A stretch of DNA of 42,098 bases from Gammaproteobacteria bacterium (GTDB lineage: Bacteria > Pseudomonadota > Gammaproteobacteria > SZUA-229): assembly GCA_024636785.1 (NCBI GenBank), contig JAGXGK010000048.1, positions 1-42,098 of the forward strand. The letters run 5' to 3'. Below are positions 24,570 through 33,630 of the stretch, one piece after another (position 1 is the first letter of the stretch; every line of letters starts with the position of its first letter). The position numbers and the translations under genes are program-made. Below the pieces are notes generated by a model. That model worked only from the letters and a program-made list of their open reading frames with translations, was not told the DNA's origin and did not search any database.

Positions 24570-26324
24570 CTAATTTTTGAGTTTTTCTGATTCGTCTTGA
24601 TTGAGCTGATTGAGCAGGGTTTCGGTTTTATGGGCTGATTGATGCTCGAGTATTTTTTTGATTTGCCCGCGCAGTTTTGATAGCGAGCTGTTGTTGATGA
24701 TGTTTTTTATTTCCAGCATGACGTTGGCCTGTACGCTGAAGTATTCCAGCCCCATGCCGAGTAGCAGGCGGGTGTATTGGGGGTTGCTGGCCATTTCGCC
24801 GCATAGTGAAATGGGGATGCGTGCTTTTATGCCGGCGTTGATGGTGAGCTGGATCAATTGCAGCACGGCGGGGTTGAGCGGGTTGTACAGGTAGCTGACT
24901 TCATCATCGATACGGTCCAGTGCCAGGGTGTACTGGATCAGGTCGTTGGTGCCGATGGAGAGGAAGTCGAGTTGTTTGGCGAAGGCGTCGGCGGAGAGGG
25001 CGGCGGCGGGGACTTCGATCATGGCGCCGACTTGCAGGTTGGCGTCGAAGCGGATTTTCTGGTCGTGCAGGCGTTGCTTGGTTCTTTCAATAAGATAGAG
25101 AACCTGATGCAGTTCTTCGATGCTGGTGAGCATGGGGATCATCATGCGCACCGGGCCGAGGGCGGCGACGCGGAGTATTGCGCGCAGCTGGGGAATGAAT
25201 GATTCCGGTTCTTTCATGCAGCGGCGGATGGCGCGCAGGCCCATGGCCGGGTTGTGTGCCATCGGTCCCTGATCGATGGTCTCCTGGGTCTCCTTGTCGG
25301 CACCCAGGTCGACGGTGCGGATGGTCAGGGGTTTGCCCTTAAGTCGAAATAGCGCACGCTTGTAGGCTTTGAATTGAGTGTCTTCATCGGGGTTAGTGTT
25401 TTTTTCGATGAACAGCATTTCAGTGCGGTATAGCCCCACGCCGGTGTCGTCGAAGCTGCGCAGAGTTTTAATATCTTCGGGGCGATCAATGTTGCCGTGC
25501 AGGGTGATGGCTTTACCATCCAGCGTAACGGCGGGTACATTTTTAAGATCGTAGAGTAAAACTTTGCGCGCAGTTTCGGCTTTTTGCAGTGCCCGGTACT
25601 GTTTGAGCGAACGCTTATCCGGTGAGTTAACCACCATGCCCTGTTCGCCGTCGATGATCAGCATTTCACCGTTCTTGATAAGCTGGCGTGCATGATGCAC
25701 GCCGACAATCGCAGGGATGCCGATATTTTTCGACAGGATGGCGGTGTGAGAAAGCGGGCCGCCGAACTCGGTGACGAAGCCGGCTATTTTATGATGCTGT
25801 AGCATCAGCGTGTCTGCCGGGGTTAAATCATCGGCGATGATGATGCGACCTTTTAACTCTCGATCGTCGGGAACATGCTCGGGGGTATCAGCCAGACATC
25901 TCTGAATGCGGCGCACTACATGCAGCACATCATCCTTGCGGGTGCGCAGGTACGGATCTTCCATTTCATTGAAAATTTTCACCAGACGTTTGCTTTGCAG
26001 CTGCAGGGCCCACTCGGCATTGCGGGAGTATTTTTTGATGTTGGCTATAGTGCCATCATCAAAAGTGGGATCTTCCAGCATCAACAGGTGAGTATCGATA
26101 AACGCCAGAATATCGGGGGGTGTATCGGCTGCAATTTTATTTTTAATTTCATGCAGCTGCTCGTGAGCTTGGGCTAATGCAGCTTTGAAACGCCTGATTT
26201 CCTGTTCTTGCTGTGCCACAGGAATCTTATATTCACGCACCACTTTCTGTTCGCGTGAATAAACATAGGCTTCACCGATAGCGATGCCACTTGATACCCC
26301 TATGCCGTTTATGAGAATGCTCAA
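24570..26324 (-). CDS. ptsI: Phosphoenolpyruvate-protein phosphotransferase (enzyme I)
   Basis: Takes phosphate from PEP and passes it to HPr. The 584-residue protein has the enzyme I layout: N-terminal HPr-binding and phosphohistidine domain (phosphorylated H193 in GGPLSHTAILSKN), then the PEP-binding barrel with LYRTEMLFIEK, LSIGTNDLIQYTLALDR and the catalytic Cys motif SLCGEMASNP. There is no N-terminal GAF domain, so it is the PtsI rather than the PtsP (EI-Ntr) form. The start is TTG at 26324, six bases after the ptsH stop. It ends the 11-kb minus-strand gene block. No sugar-specific EIIBC follows, so its output is likely regulatory. Confidence 0.93.
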   Translation of the reverse strand: MSILINGIGVSSGIAIGEAYVYSREQKVVREYKIPVAQQEQEIRRFKAALAQAHEQLHEIKNKIAADTPPDILAFIDTHLLMLEDPTFDDGTIANIKKYSRNAEWALQLQSKRLVKIFNEMEDPYLRTRKDDVLHVVRRIQRCLADTPEHVPDDRELKGRIIIADDLTPADTLMLQHHKIAGFVTEFGGPLSHTAILSKNIGIPAIVGVHHARQLIKNGEMLIIDGEQGMVVNSPDKRSLKQYRALQKAETARKVLLYDLKNVPAVTLDGKAITLHGNIDRPEDIKTLRSFDDTGVGLYRTEMLFIEKNTNPDEDTQFKAYKRALFRLKGKPLTIRTVDLGADKETQETIDQGPMAHNPAMGLRAIRRCMKEPESFIPQLRAILRVAALGPVRMMIPMLTSIEELHQVLYLIERTKQRLHDQKIRFDANLQVGAMIEVPAAALSADAFAKQLDFLSIGTNDLIQYTLALDRIDDEVSYLYNPLNPAVLQLIQLTINAGIKARIPISLCGEMASNPQYTRLLLGMGLEYFSVQANVMLEIKNIINNSSLSKLRGQIKKILEHQSAHKTETLLNQLNQDESEKLKN

Positions 26325-26330
26325 GGTGAT

Positions 26331-26603
26331 TTACTCTTCTTCATCGAAACGATTGTTGATTAACTGTTCGAGCTGATTAAGGCTCTCTTCAGCATCATTA
26401 CCGTCGGCGTAAATGGTGATCTGTGAGCCTTTGCCTGCGGCCAGCATCATAACGCCCATAATGCTTTTGCCATTAACACGTCGGTCCTTGCGCTCTATCT
26501 CGATCTGGCTCTCGAAGCTCGATGCCAGCTTGACAAACTTGGCGGCGGCGCGGGCATGCATGCCCAGTTTGTTGATGATTTCGACATCGCGGCTTAATGG
26601 CAT
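26331..26603 (-). CDS. ptsH: HPr-family phosphocarrier protein
   Basis: Phosphocarrier of the PTS relay. The 90-residue protein has the active-site His at H16 (GMHARAA) and a Ser at position 47 in the motif NGKSIMGV, the site that HPr kinase phosphorylates. The kinase gene (hprK) is in the same cluster, so both sites may be used. It overlaps the end of the EIIA gene by 10 bp and precedes ptsI by 6 bp. The C-terminal tail is acidic (RFDEEE). It could equally be called npr, but the presence of a Ser-kinase site and hprK suggests the dual-regulated HPr type. Confidence 0.93.
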   Translation of the reverse strand: MPLSRDVEIINKLGMHARAAAKFVKLASSFESQIEIERKDRRVNGKSIMGVMMLAAGKGSQITIYADGNDAEESLNQLEQLINNRFDEEE

Positions 26604-27001
26604 GAGGGGTGCTCGCTGTTATGCTGGGCAATGCTCTGATGCCCGCCGACGATAATTTTATCGACAAGCTCGGCTAGAGGCAGATCGCGGTAATTAATCG
26701 CCTTGATGATCATTGCCAGATTAAGACCGCTGACAAGGCGGGTATGTTTATTGGTGACAAAGCAGCTGGCGATGTTACTGGGGGTGCCGCCGTAGATGTC
26801 GGTGAGAATCAGGATGTCCTGATCAGGATCGAGCTGATCGATCTTTTTTTGAATATTCTGCTTCATGGTATCAACAGAGGCATCCATGGGGATTTCGATG
26901 TAGGCCATGTTGCCCGGGGTTTCGTTAATGATAGAGGCGGCAGTGGCCAGCAGATTGCTGGCAATGCCTTTATGTGAAACCAGTAGCAGACCTGTGCTCA
27001 T
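26594..27001 (-). CDS. PTS EIIA component, mannose/fructose family (regulatory)
   Basis: A 135-residue EIIA-Man domain with the phosphoryl-accepting His at H10 (LLVSHKGIASNLL) and the family segment LILTDIYGGTPSN at 62-74. In sugar transporters of the mannose family this domain is fused or linked to EIIB and EIIC/D; none of those is in the window. It starts inside the last codon of rapZ (ATGA overlap) and overlaps ptsH by 10 bp, so the three are translationally coupled. A free EIIA-Man with HPr and EI but no permease is typical of the regulatory PTS of beta- and some gammaproteobacteria. Its target is unknown. Confidence 0.88.
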   Translation of the reverse strand: MSTGLLLVSHKGIASNLLATAASIINETPGNMAYIEIPMDASVDTMKQNIQKKIDQLDPDQDILILTDIYGGTPSNIASCFVTNKHTRLVSGLNLAMIIKAINYRDLPLAELVDKIIVGGHQSIAQHNSEHPSCH

Positions 27002-27855
27002 TGCATTTCTCTGTGTCGGACCGATACATTATCGTTGGTTTCGCCGAAATCTTCCCATAATTTCTGGGCGATAAAGACGGAACGATGTTGACCCCCGGTG
27101 CAGCCGATGGAGACTGTGAGGTAGTAGCGGTTTTGTTCTACGAATTTGGGTATCCATGCCTGCATAAAAGACCTTATATCTTCAAGCATGTTCTGAACAT
27201 CCTCCTGGGCCTGTAAATAGTTGATGACATCCGGGTCCAGCCCGGTGAGCGGACGCAGGTTGGATTCCCAGTGCGGGTTGGGCAGGCAGCGTACATCGAA
27301 TACAAAATCGGAATCACTGGGAGTGCCGTGCTTGAAGCCAAAAGATTGAAATAATAATGAGAGTTTAGCGCCGCTGTTCTTGACGATTTGCGTTTTTATC
27401 TGATCGCGCAGCTGATGAATATTGGTATAGGTGGTGTCGATAAAGAGATCGGCTTCGGAAGCGACCTCGCTTAAAAGCACGCGCTCCACTTCGATGGCTT
27501 CGGACAGGGGCAGGCCTTTGGTGGTGAGCGGATGTTTCCGGCGGGTATCACTGAAACGCTTGATCAGGGTATTGAGTTCGGCCTGTAGATAGATAACTTC
27601 GAATTCGATATCTCTTTCCCGCAGCGGTTTGATAATTTCATTGAAGCGGCGCAAATCATTAGACTCGCTGCGGGCATCAATGCCTACCGCGATGTTTTCG
27701 TAGGGCTGTAGGCTTCGCTTGCAGATGCGGTCGACAAAATCGGGTAACAGGCCCAGCGGAAGATTGTCGACGCAGTAGTAGTCCTCGTCTTCCAGAGTGT
27801 GCAGTGCGACTGTTTTGCCGGAGCCGGAAAGTCCGCTGACGATGATGATCTTCAT
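26998..27855 (-). CDS. rapZ: RapZ, RNase adaptor / nucleotide-binding protein
   Basis: A 285-residue protein with N-terminal P-loop GLSGSGKT (8-15), the segment CVDNLPLGLLPDF, and the C-terminal motif GCTGGQHRSVFIAQKL. In E. coli RapZ binds glucosamine-6-phosphate, controls the small RNA GlmZ through RNase E, and tunes GlmS and cell-envelope precursor synthesis. No GlmY or GlmZ was seen here, so only the protein family is assigned. It follows hprK by 3 bp and overlaps the EIIA gene by 4 bp. Its position among rpoN, ptsN and kds/lpt genes matches the E. coli neighbourhood. Confidence 0.93.
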   Translation of the reverse strand: MKIIIVSGLSGSGKTVALHTLEDEDYYCVDNLPLGLLPDFVDRICKRSLQPYENIAVGIDARSESNDLRRFNEIIKPLRERDIEFEVIYLQAELNTLIKRFSDTRRKHPLTTKGLPLSEAIEVERVLLSEVASEADLFIDTTYTNIHQLRDQIKTQIVKNSGAKLSLLFQSFGFKHGTPSDSDFVFDVRCLPNPHWESNLRPLTGLDPDVINYLQAQEDVQNMLEDIRSFMQAWIPKFVEQNRYYLTVSIGCTGGQHRSVFIAQKLWEDFGETNDNVSVRHREMQ

Positions 27856-27858
27856 GAC

Positions 27859-28806
27859 TTATGAAACCTGGTTCGAATTGATCGCGAGTTGCTGAAGATG
27901 GATCAGCTCTTCGGTGGCATCGTAGCCGCTGTGTCTAAGTATGTAATTGCGCACCGCCGCTTCCACCAGTACTGATAGATTGCGTCCGGGGGCGACCGGC
28001 AGTTGTACTTCGGGGATGGAGACGCCCAGGATGCTTTGCATACGGCGAGCTCCCTCGAGGCGATCTATCTGCGCCAGCTCTGTTTTGGACAGACGCACCA
28101 TGTGCACAATCAGGCGCAGATGCTTGTTCATTTTCAGGGCGTTATTACCGTACATTTCGCGAATATTAAGCACGCCCAGTCCGCGAACCTCCATGAAGTC
28201 GCGCAGCAGGCTGGGGCTTCTGCCGTCAAGTATGTCGGGGCCGATGCGGGTCAGTTCGGGCGCATCATCGGCAACCAGGCGATGCCCGCGTGAAATCAGA
28301 TCCAGCGCCAGTTCGCTTTTACCGACACTGCTTTCGCCGGTAATTAAGACGCCGGTACCGAGCACTTCCATAAACACGCCGTGCACGATTTTCTTATCGG
28401 AGAACAGTTCGTGCAAATAAAATCGCGCGATGTCTACGACTTCGTTGCTGTGCGTTTTACAGCTTAACAGGGGCACGTGTCCCTTGTTGGCGAACTCGAT
28501 CAGTTTGTCGGGCACGGGCAGGCCGTCGGCCATAATGATGGCGACGGCGTAATCGGAAAAAATCTGTTGCAGTACATCGTTGCGAAATCCTTCGCTGAGG
28601 CTTTGCAGGTAGTCACATTCGGTTTTGCCGATAACCTGAATAATGTTTTTATGGATCAGGTTGAGATGGCCGATCAGGGTGGCATGTTCCCTGACATTGA
28701 CTTCATGGATGGGACGATCCGGGTCTTCCTGACCGGCGACCCATTTCAGCTTAATCTTGCTGGAAAGATTAACAATGATCGATTCGGCGGAAAAAAGTTG
28801 GGTCAT
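27859..28806 (-). CDS. hprK: HPr kinase/phosphorylase
   Basis: Phosphorylates HPr on the Ser near residue 47 using ATP or PPi and can remove that phosphate. The 315-residue protein has the HprK N-terminal domain (1-125) and kinase domain with Walker A GESSVGKS (157-164) and the diagnostic C-terminal signature FMEVRGLGVLNI (about 204-215). It lies between ptsN and rapZ, an order also found in betaproteobacteria and some gammaproteobacteria; E. coli lacks hprK. With HPr and EI present it suggests a two-site phosphorylation switch on HPr. The ATG at 28806 sits 6 bp after the ptsN stop. Confidence 0.94.
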   Translation of the reverse strand: MTQLFSAESIIVNLSSKIKLKWVAGQEDPDRPIHEVNVREHATLIGHLNLIHKNIIQVIGKTECDYLQSLSEGFRNDVLQQIFSDYAVAIIMADGLPVPDKLIEFANKGHVPLLSCKTHSNEVVDIARFYLHELFSDKKIVHGVFMEVLGTGVLITGESSVGKSELALDLISRGHRLVADDAPELTRIGPDILDGRSPSLLRDFMEVRGLGVLNIREMYGNNALKMNKHLRLIVHMVRLSKTELAQIDRLEGARRMQSILGVSIPEVQLPVAPGRNLSVLVEAAVRNYILRHSGYDATEELIHLQQLAINSNQVS

Positions 28807-28812
28807 GATTCC

Positions 28813-29283
28813 CTAAGAGGTCTGTGTGGTGAGATCCCAGCTGATGAGCTGGTGATAGAGTTCCGCATCGGTGTCGGCCGTGCGCAGTTCACGGCAAAAG
28901 TCCTCGTCGCTGAACATTTCCGCCAGTCCGGCGAGAATATTCAGGTGCTCGTCAGTGTAGTGCTCCGGCACCATCAGGGCAAACAGCAGGTCGGTGGGTT
29001 GCCGGTCGGGGCTATCAAAATCAATGCCGTGTCTGGTGCGAATGAATACGCCGACGGCCTGATTGCATAAATCGGTTCTCGCATGGGGCAGGGCAATGCC
29101 CTGTCCCAGCGAAGTCGAGCCCAGTTTTTCCCTTTCCGTCAGGCGCTGAAAAATCTCCAGTGACTTATCCGGATCGGTTTGCCGGGCCAGCAATTCAGCC
29201 AGCAGTTCGAGCGCTCTTTTTTTGCTGACAATGTCAGCATTACATATAACAGCTTCCGGGCTGACTAAATCTTTAAGTTTCAT
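28813..29283 (-). CDS. ptsN: Nitrogen-regulatory EIIA, PtsN
   Basis: A 156-residue EIIA-Ntr (PTS_EIIA_2 fold), with the phosphorylated His at H67 in ALPHARTD. In enterobacteria its phosphorylation state controls potassium uptake, K+ sensing and some sigma-54 traits. It starts on the base that ends hpf (29283), so the two are translationally coupled. Here its donor would be EI-HPr encoded in the same cluster, since no EI-Ntr with GAF domain is in the window. Confidence 0.94.
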   Translation of the reverse strand: MKLKDLVSPEAVICNADIVSKKRALELLAELLARQTDPDKSLEIFQRLTEREKLGSTSLGQGIALPHARTDLCNQAVGVFIRTRHGIDFDSPDRQPTDLLFALMVPEHYTDEHLNILAGLAEMFSDEDFCRELRTADTDAELYHQLISWDLTTQTS

Positions 29284-29615
29284 TAATCTTCAATTTCTGG
29301 TGTAGGTGTAGGTACGTTTTTATGATGCAGGTGGTTGGTGATCTTTTCCTTGTGCTTTTTCACCTGCCGGTCGAGTTTAGCTACCATGGCATCAATAGAG
29401 GCGTACATGTCCGCTTCGTGCGCTTCAGCGAAAATATCATTGCCGCTCATGTGGACCGTGGCCTCCGCTTTCTGTTCATTCTTGTCAACGCTCAGGATGA
29501 CATGGGTGTTGCTGACTTTGTCAAAATGACGTTCCAGTTTTTCCATTTTTTCGTTGACATAGTTACGTAATGAATCGGTGATATCAACGTGGTGACCGGT
29601 CAGATTAATTTGCAT
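29283..29615 (-). CDS. hpf: Ribosome hibernation promoting factor, short form
   Basis: Binds the 30S decoding region and helps form inactive 100S ribosomes in stationary phase. The 110-residue protein has the S30AE/HPF fold signature: MQINLTGHHVDITDSLRNYV, then EKLERHF, SVDKNEQKAEATVHMSG, DMYASIDAMVAKLDRQVKKHKEK. It lacks the long C-terminal dimerisation domain, so it is the short gammaproteobacterial form. It starts 18 bp downstream of the rpoN stop. The coupling to ptsN is by a one-base overlap. Sigma-54 dependence cannot be seen in the short gap upstream. Confidence 0.95.
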   Translation of the reverse strand: MQINLTGHHVDITDSLRNYVNEKMEKLERHFDKVSNTHVILSVDKNEQKAEATVHMSGNDIFAEAHEADMYASIDAMVAKLDRQVKKHKEKITNHLHHKNVPTPTPEIED

Positions 29616-29633
29616 AAGAATACTCCAGTTGGT

Positions 29634-31118
29634 TTAAGCGAGACGCTTTCTCTCGTTTGAAGGAGGAATCATCATAGATTCCCGGTATTTTGCCACAGTT
29701 CGACGCGCAACATTAATGCCTTCTTTGATCAGAAATGCAGAAATTTTGTTATCGCTTAGGGGTTTTTGTGGATTCTCGTGCTCGATGAGTTTCTTCATCA
29801 TGGAGCGAATCGCCGTGGCCGAACATTCGCCGCCATCAGAGGTGCTCACCCGGCTTGAAAAAAAGAATTTGAATTCGAATACCCCGCGCGGGGTGTGCAT
29901 GTATTTTTGCGTGGTCACCCGTGAGATGGTCGACTCATGCATCTCCAGCTCTTCAGCAATGTCGCGCAGGATCATGGGTTTCATGCCTTCCTCGCCGTAT
30001 TCCAGAAACAGGCGCTGGCGTTCGACGATGGCGGTGCCGACCCGGATCAGGGTTTCGTTGCGGCTTTGCAGGCTTTTAATAAACCAGCGCGCCTCCTGCA
30101 GACTGTTTTTCAGCTGTGAATTGTTGTCGCCCCGGCCGGCTGCCTTCAGGTGATCGGCATAGATCTGGTTGACTCTGATTTTGGGCGCGGTTTCCGGATT
30201 GAGCTCGACACGCCACTGGTCGTTGATCTTCCGCACATAAATATCGGGAGCGATATAGTGTGTGGTGCTGTTGCTGATGATCGAACCCGGTCTGGGGTTG
30301 AGCTTTTGTATAAAGGTGATGAGTACGTGCAGTTCATCTTCATTGCGGTGGGTTTTGCGTTGCAGCCGGGCATAATCGTGGGCACCGATCAGGTCGAGGT
30401 AGTTTTCAATCAGCATTCTGACATCCGCCAGCTCGGGGGTGTCGGGGTCAAACTGTTCCAGCTGGAGTAACAGGCATTCACGCAGATCACGCGCAGCCAC
30501 GCCCAGAGGATCGAAATGCTGGATGCGGTGCAGCATCGCCTCCACTTCATCGATATCAATGTCCACTTCATCGACCAGGCTCTGGTGAATGTCTTCGATG
30601 CTTTCGGTGAGATAACCGTTGTCATCAATGGCGTCGATGATAGAGGTGCCGATTAACAGATCGGTGGCGCTGACCGGGCTGTTGCGAAGTTGCCAGAGCA
30701 GGTGATCCTGAAGATTTTGCTCGCCCGATGACTGGTTTTCCAGATAATCACCACTGCCCTCACTGCTGGAGCTGCTGGTGTTGCTGGGATTGACGTCATA
30801 GATCTCGCTCCAGTCACTATCAACCGCTAATTCATCAGGAATCTCGTTGTTGCTGTCCAGATCCAGCTGCGAATCGGTGTTGCTCGTTGTGCCCTCATTC
30901 TCGTTGCCCTGTTGTTCGTTGCTGCGGCTGTCGTCATTGGCGTCACTGACTTCGCTGTTGTCCTCCTCCAGTTCCAGCATCGGATTTTCTTCCAGCGTCT
31001 GCTGAATTTCGGACTGGAGCTCGAGCGTGGAGAGCTGTAACAGGCGGATGGCCTGTTGCAGCTGGGGGGTCATGGTTAGATGTTGCCCGATTTTAAGTTG
31101 GAGCGAAGGTTTCATCAC
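29634..31118 (-). CDS. rpoN: RNA polymerase sigma-54 factor
   Basis: The sigma factor for -24/-12 promoters activated by AAA+ enhancer-binding proteins. The 494-residue protein has region I (MTPQLQQAIRLLQLSTLELQ), a long acidic region II (Glu/Asp/Ser-rich, about 50-135), the core-binding domain, the HTH, and the C-terminal RpoN box ARRTVAKYRE, about 22 residues from the end. All hallmark regions are present, so it should be functional. It sits between lptB and hpf, the usual order. No enhancer-binding protein gene is in the window. Confidence 0.97.
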   Translation of the reverse strand: MMKPSLQLKIGQHLTMTPQLQQAIRLLQLSTLELQSEIQQTLEENPMLELEEDNSEVSDANDDSRSNEQQGNENEGTTSNTDSQLDLDSNNEIPDELAVDSDWSEIYDVNPSNTSSSSSEGSGDYLENQSSGEQNLQDHLLWQLRNSPVSATDLLIGTSIIDAIDDNGYLTESIEDIHQSLVDEVDIDIDEVEAMLHRIQHFDPLGVAARDLRECLLLQLEQFDPDTPELADVRMLIENYLDLIGAHDYARLQRKTHRNEDELHVLITFIQKLNPRPGSIISNSTTHYIAPDIYVRKINDQWRVELNPETAPKIRVNQIYADHLKAAGRGDNNSQLKNSLQEARWFIKSLQSRNETLIRVGTAIVERQRLFLEYGEEGMKPMILRDIAEELEMHESTISRVTTQKYMHTPRGVFEFKFFFSSRVSTSDGGECSATAIRSMMKKLIEHENPQKPLSDNKISAFLIKEGINVARRTVAKYRESMMIPPSNERKRLA

Positions 31119-31246
31119 GTGATCAGGATCTCCCGTTAACGCTATATAAACGGTAAAGGTCTGAAAAAATTAAAATGGCCGGCGAAGTTGACCCGGTATT
31201 GTCGTTGAGCGTTGTTGCGAATAGAGGTTGATACATATTTTATATT

Positions 31247-31972
31247 TTATAGTCGAAAATCATGTCCAAGGTAAACATTACGCACCTGCTCATTTGCCAG
31301 AATCTCTTCCGCAGTACCTTCGGCAATAATCTCACCGTTACTTAGAATGTAGGAATGCCGGCATATTCTCAGTGTCTCGCGCACATTATGGTCAGTAATC
31401 AGCACGCCGATATTGCGTTCAATCAAATGACTGATAATTTTCTGTATCTCAATGACCGAAATCGGATCAACTCCGGCAAATGGCTCATCAAGCAGGATGA
31501 AATCAGGCTGCGACGCCAGCGCACGGGCAATTTCAACGCGCCGCCGCTCGCCGCCGGAGAGGCTCATGCCCGTGGATTTGCGGATATGCTGAATCTGAAA
31601 GTCTTCCAGCAGCGATTCCAGCAGCTGTTGTTGGGCGTTTTTATTCAGCGCGGGATTATGCTCCAGAATGGCCTGAATGTTGTCTTCGACCGACAGCTTT
31701 CTGAACACCGAGGCTTCCTGCGGCAGATAGCCAATGCCCCTGCGGGCGCGGGCATGCACCGGCAGGTCGGTAATGTCTTCGTTATCCAGATAAATGTGGC
31801 CACCGCCAACGGCCACGAGTCCGACCATCATATAGAAGCTGGTGGTCTTGCCCGCGCCGTTGGGCCCCAGCAGGCCCACAACTTCGCCACTTTTGACTTC
31901 AAGGGAGACATCGTTGACCACGGTGCGGGTTTTGAAGCTTTTGACCAGATGTTGTGCATACAGTATAGACAC
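31247..31972 (-). CDS. lptB: LPS export ABC transporter ATP-binding protein LptB
   Basis: Cytoplasmic ATPase of the Lpt bridge that extracts lipopolysaccharide from the inner membrane and moves it to the outer membrane. The 241-residue protein has Walker [10 protein letters not shown] (36-44), signature [13 protein letters not shown], and Walker [14 protein letters not shown], with the D-loop and H-loop that LptB shares. The start is GTG at 31972, which overlaps the lptA stop by one base. The permease genes lptF and lptG are not in the window. It lies 128 bp upstream of rpoN. Confidence 0.96.
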   Translation of the reverse strand: MSILYAQHLVKSFKTRTVVNDVSLEVKSGEVVGLLGPNGAGKTTSFYMMVGLVAVGGGHIYLDNEDITDLPVHARARRGIGYLPQEASVFRKLSVEDNIQAILEHNPALNKNAQQQLLESLLEDFQIQHIRKSTGMSLSGGERRRVEIARALASQPDFILLDEPFAGVDPISVIEIQKIISHLIERNIGVLITDHNVRETLRICRHSYILSNGEIIAEGTAEEILANEQVRNVYLGHDFRL

Positions 31973-32517
31973 TAGGGTTTCTCGGTATCGGTGGGGGCCG
32001 GGTTGTCTTTTTTAGGTTTCAGGATGATGTTGACGCGTCCTTCCGGCTTGCTGTCTTCGCTGCCGGCCATCACGATTTTGTTGAGGGTATCATAAACGAT
32101 ACGCTGGCTTTCTATGGTGTGGTCGGGCTGTTCCAGACGCGCATCCCCGGTCATCACCAGTTTTTGCCGGCTGGAAAAATACTGCATGTGCTGACTGGTC
32201 GCATAGATGCTGTTTTCAGTATGCTCGTCCTGAATGTATCGAGCCGGTTGTCCATCGACATTGATTTGTTGAATCTCGTTGCTTTCACTTAATATGATAA
32301 CGGTTTCCCCATAAATCTCAATGTTATTGTGGGTGATTTTGACACCGCCTTCATAGGTGCTGCTGCCCGTGTTCAGATCGAACTTCATGTAATCGGCCTG
32401 CACCTGCACACGGTCATTGTTCATCGGCGCGGCCAGGCCGAACGGGGCTTGCAGTAGCAACAGTGTCAGCGCTACATTGCGGGGGGAAAGAAGTGGTGTT
32501 TTATTAAAACCGGTCAT
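31972..32517 (-). CDS. lptA: LPS transport periplasmic protein LptA
   Basis: Periplasmic bridge protein that carries LPS from LptC to the outer membrane. About 181 residues with a signal peptide ([17 protein letters not shown]) and the OstA beta-jellyroll domain ([12 protein letters not shown], then [26 protein letters not shown]). The ATG at 32517 is preferred because AAGG sits five bases upstream; an ATG 15 bp earlier (32532) lacks a ribosome site. The gene overlaps the lptC stop by 14 bp and its stop overlaps the lptB start by one base, so the three are coupled. The C-terminal tail is Lys/Pro-rich. Confidence 0.93.
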   Translation of the reverse strand: MTGFNKTPLLSPRNVALTLLLLQAPFGLAAPMNNDRVQVQADYMKFDLNTGSSTYEGGVKITHNNIEIYGETVIILSESNEIQQINVDGQPARYIQDEHTENSIYATSQHMQYFSSRQKLVMTGDARLEQPDHTIESQRIVYDTLNKIVMAGSEDSKPEGRVNIILKPKKDNPAPTDTEKP

Positions 32518-33055
32518 AGCTGCCTTCAACATTGTTGAGAAACTCGAGTTGTCCGTTGATGTTATCCAGTATCAACCCCTGTGATTTTACCTGCAAGCCC
32601 TGCTGGGTGATGCTCACCTGCCGGCTGCTGGTGGCGATCTGCCTGAGCAGGTCGATGTCCAGTTGCGCGGTTTCCAGTCGTATCGGCTCGGGCACGTCCT
32701 GTTGCTCAATGACGACTTCATCGCGCAGGCTGATATGCTGGTTGTCATCAGCAATCTCACCGCTTTTGGCAACGATAGTCCAGCGATGTTCATTTTGCAG
32801 CAGCTCCAGCATAGGGGCGTCCATAATCGCGAATTCATTATCATTATAGTGTTCGAGCAGTCGCGCTTTCAGGGAATAACCCGGCTGGCCCTCATCATTC
32901 ATGATGGTGAGGGTGAAATTACGGATGAAGACGTTTATATAATGAGGGTCACTGTCATCTATAGCATCAATGCTAATGCTTCTCTCCCAGGTTTGTGAGC
33001 CCCAGAAAATTAGCGCGGCGATGATAATAAGAGTGAGGGAAAACAGGCGTTTCAT
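32504..33055 (-). CDS. lptC: LPS export protein LptC
   Basis: Single-span inner-membrane protein that receives LPS from the LptBFG transporter and hands it to LptA. The 183-residue protein has one N-terminal membrane helix (residues 4-20, LFSLTLIIIAALIFWGS) and a periplasmic OstA-like fold (PHYINVFIRNFTLTIMNDEG, YSLKARLLEHY, LRDEVVIEQQ). It begins 17 bp after the kdsC stop and overlaps lptA. The domain order is as in E. coli LptC, and the sequence is diverged but recognisable. Confidence 0.88.
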   Translation of the reverse strand: MKRLFSLTLIIIAALIFWGSQTWERSISIDAIDDSDPHYINVFIRNFTLTIMNDEGQPGYSLKARLLEHYNDNEFAIMDAPMLELLQNEHRWTIVAKSGEIADDNQHISLRDEVVIEQQDVPEPIRLETAQLDIDLLRQIATSSRQVSITQQGLQVKSQGLILDNINGQLEFLNNVEGSYDRF

Positions 33056-33072
33056 AAAGTAGAAGCCAGATG

Positions 33073-33606
33073 CTAAGCCGGAACGTAAAGATACGATTCA
33101 AGCTTGTCGGCCAGCATGCCCTGTGCTTCGAGAATGAATTCACAGACATCGCGCACCGCGCCCTGGCCACCACAGCGGGGGGTAATCCAGTGGGCGTGCT
33201 GTTTCACAAAGGGGTGCGCATCCTGCACCGCGATGGCGAAATCAACCCGCGACATGATGGGCAGGTCTACCACGTCATCACCGACATAGGCGATTTTGTC
33301 CATGGAGATGCCCACCTCCTCAATCAGGTGTTCGAAGGCCGGGGTTTTATCGCGATAGCCCTGATACACCAGGCTCACGCCCAGATCCTTCATGCGGTGT
33401 TCTACCACCCGGGATTTACGCCCGGTAATGACCGCCGCTTTCACGCCGCACTCCAGCAGCATGCGCATGCCGTGGCCATCCTTGGAATTAAAGGCTTTGT
33501 ATTCCTGGCCGTCGTCACCGATGAACAGGCTGCTGTCGGTCATGACGCCGTCGACATCAAAAATGACCATTTCTATTTTTTTTGCTTTTTCTATGATGTC
33601 CTGCAC
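33073..33606 (-). CDS. kdsC: 3-deoxy-D-manno-octulosonate 8-phosphate phosphatase KdsC
   Basis: Removes phosphate from Kdo 8-phosphate in Kdo synthesis for the LPS core. The 177-residue HAD-family protein has the nucleophile motif DVDGVMTD, the second motif VITGRKSRVVEHR, and the third GDDVVDLPIM. The start is GTG at 33606 with AGGAG seven bases upstream. It begins 24 bp after the kdsD stop. A C-terminal helix extension (ILEAQGMLADKLESY) matches the family. Kdo-8-P synthase (kdsA) and CMP-Kdo synthetase (kdsB) are not in the window. Confidence 0.95.
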   Translation of the reverse strand: MQDIIEKAKKIEMVIFDVDGVMTDSSLFIGDDGQEYKAFNSKDGHGMRMLLECGVKAAVITGRKSRVVEHRMKDLGVSLVYQGYRDKTPAFEHLIEEVGISMDKIAYVGDDVVDLPIMSRVDFAIAVQDAHPFVKQHAHWITPRCGGQGAVRDVCEFILEAQGMLADKLESYLYVPA

Positions 33607-33630
33607 GATGTGCTCCTGTTAGGTTGTTAT

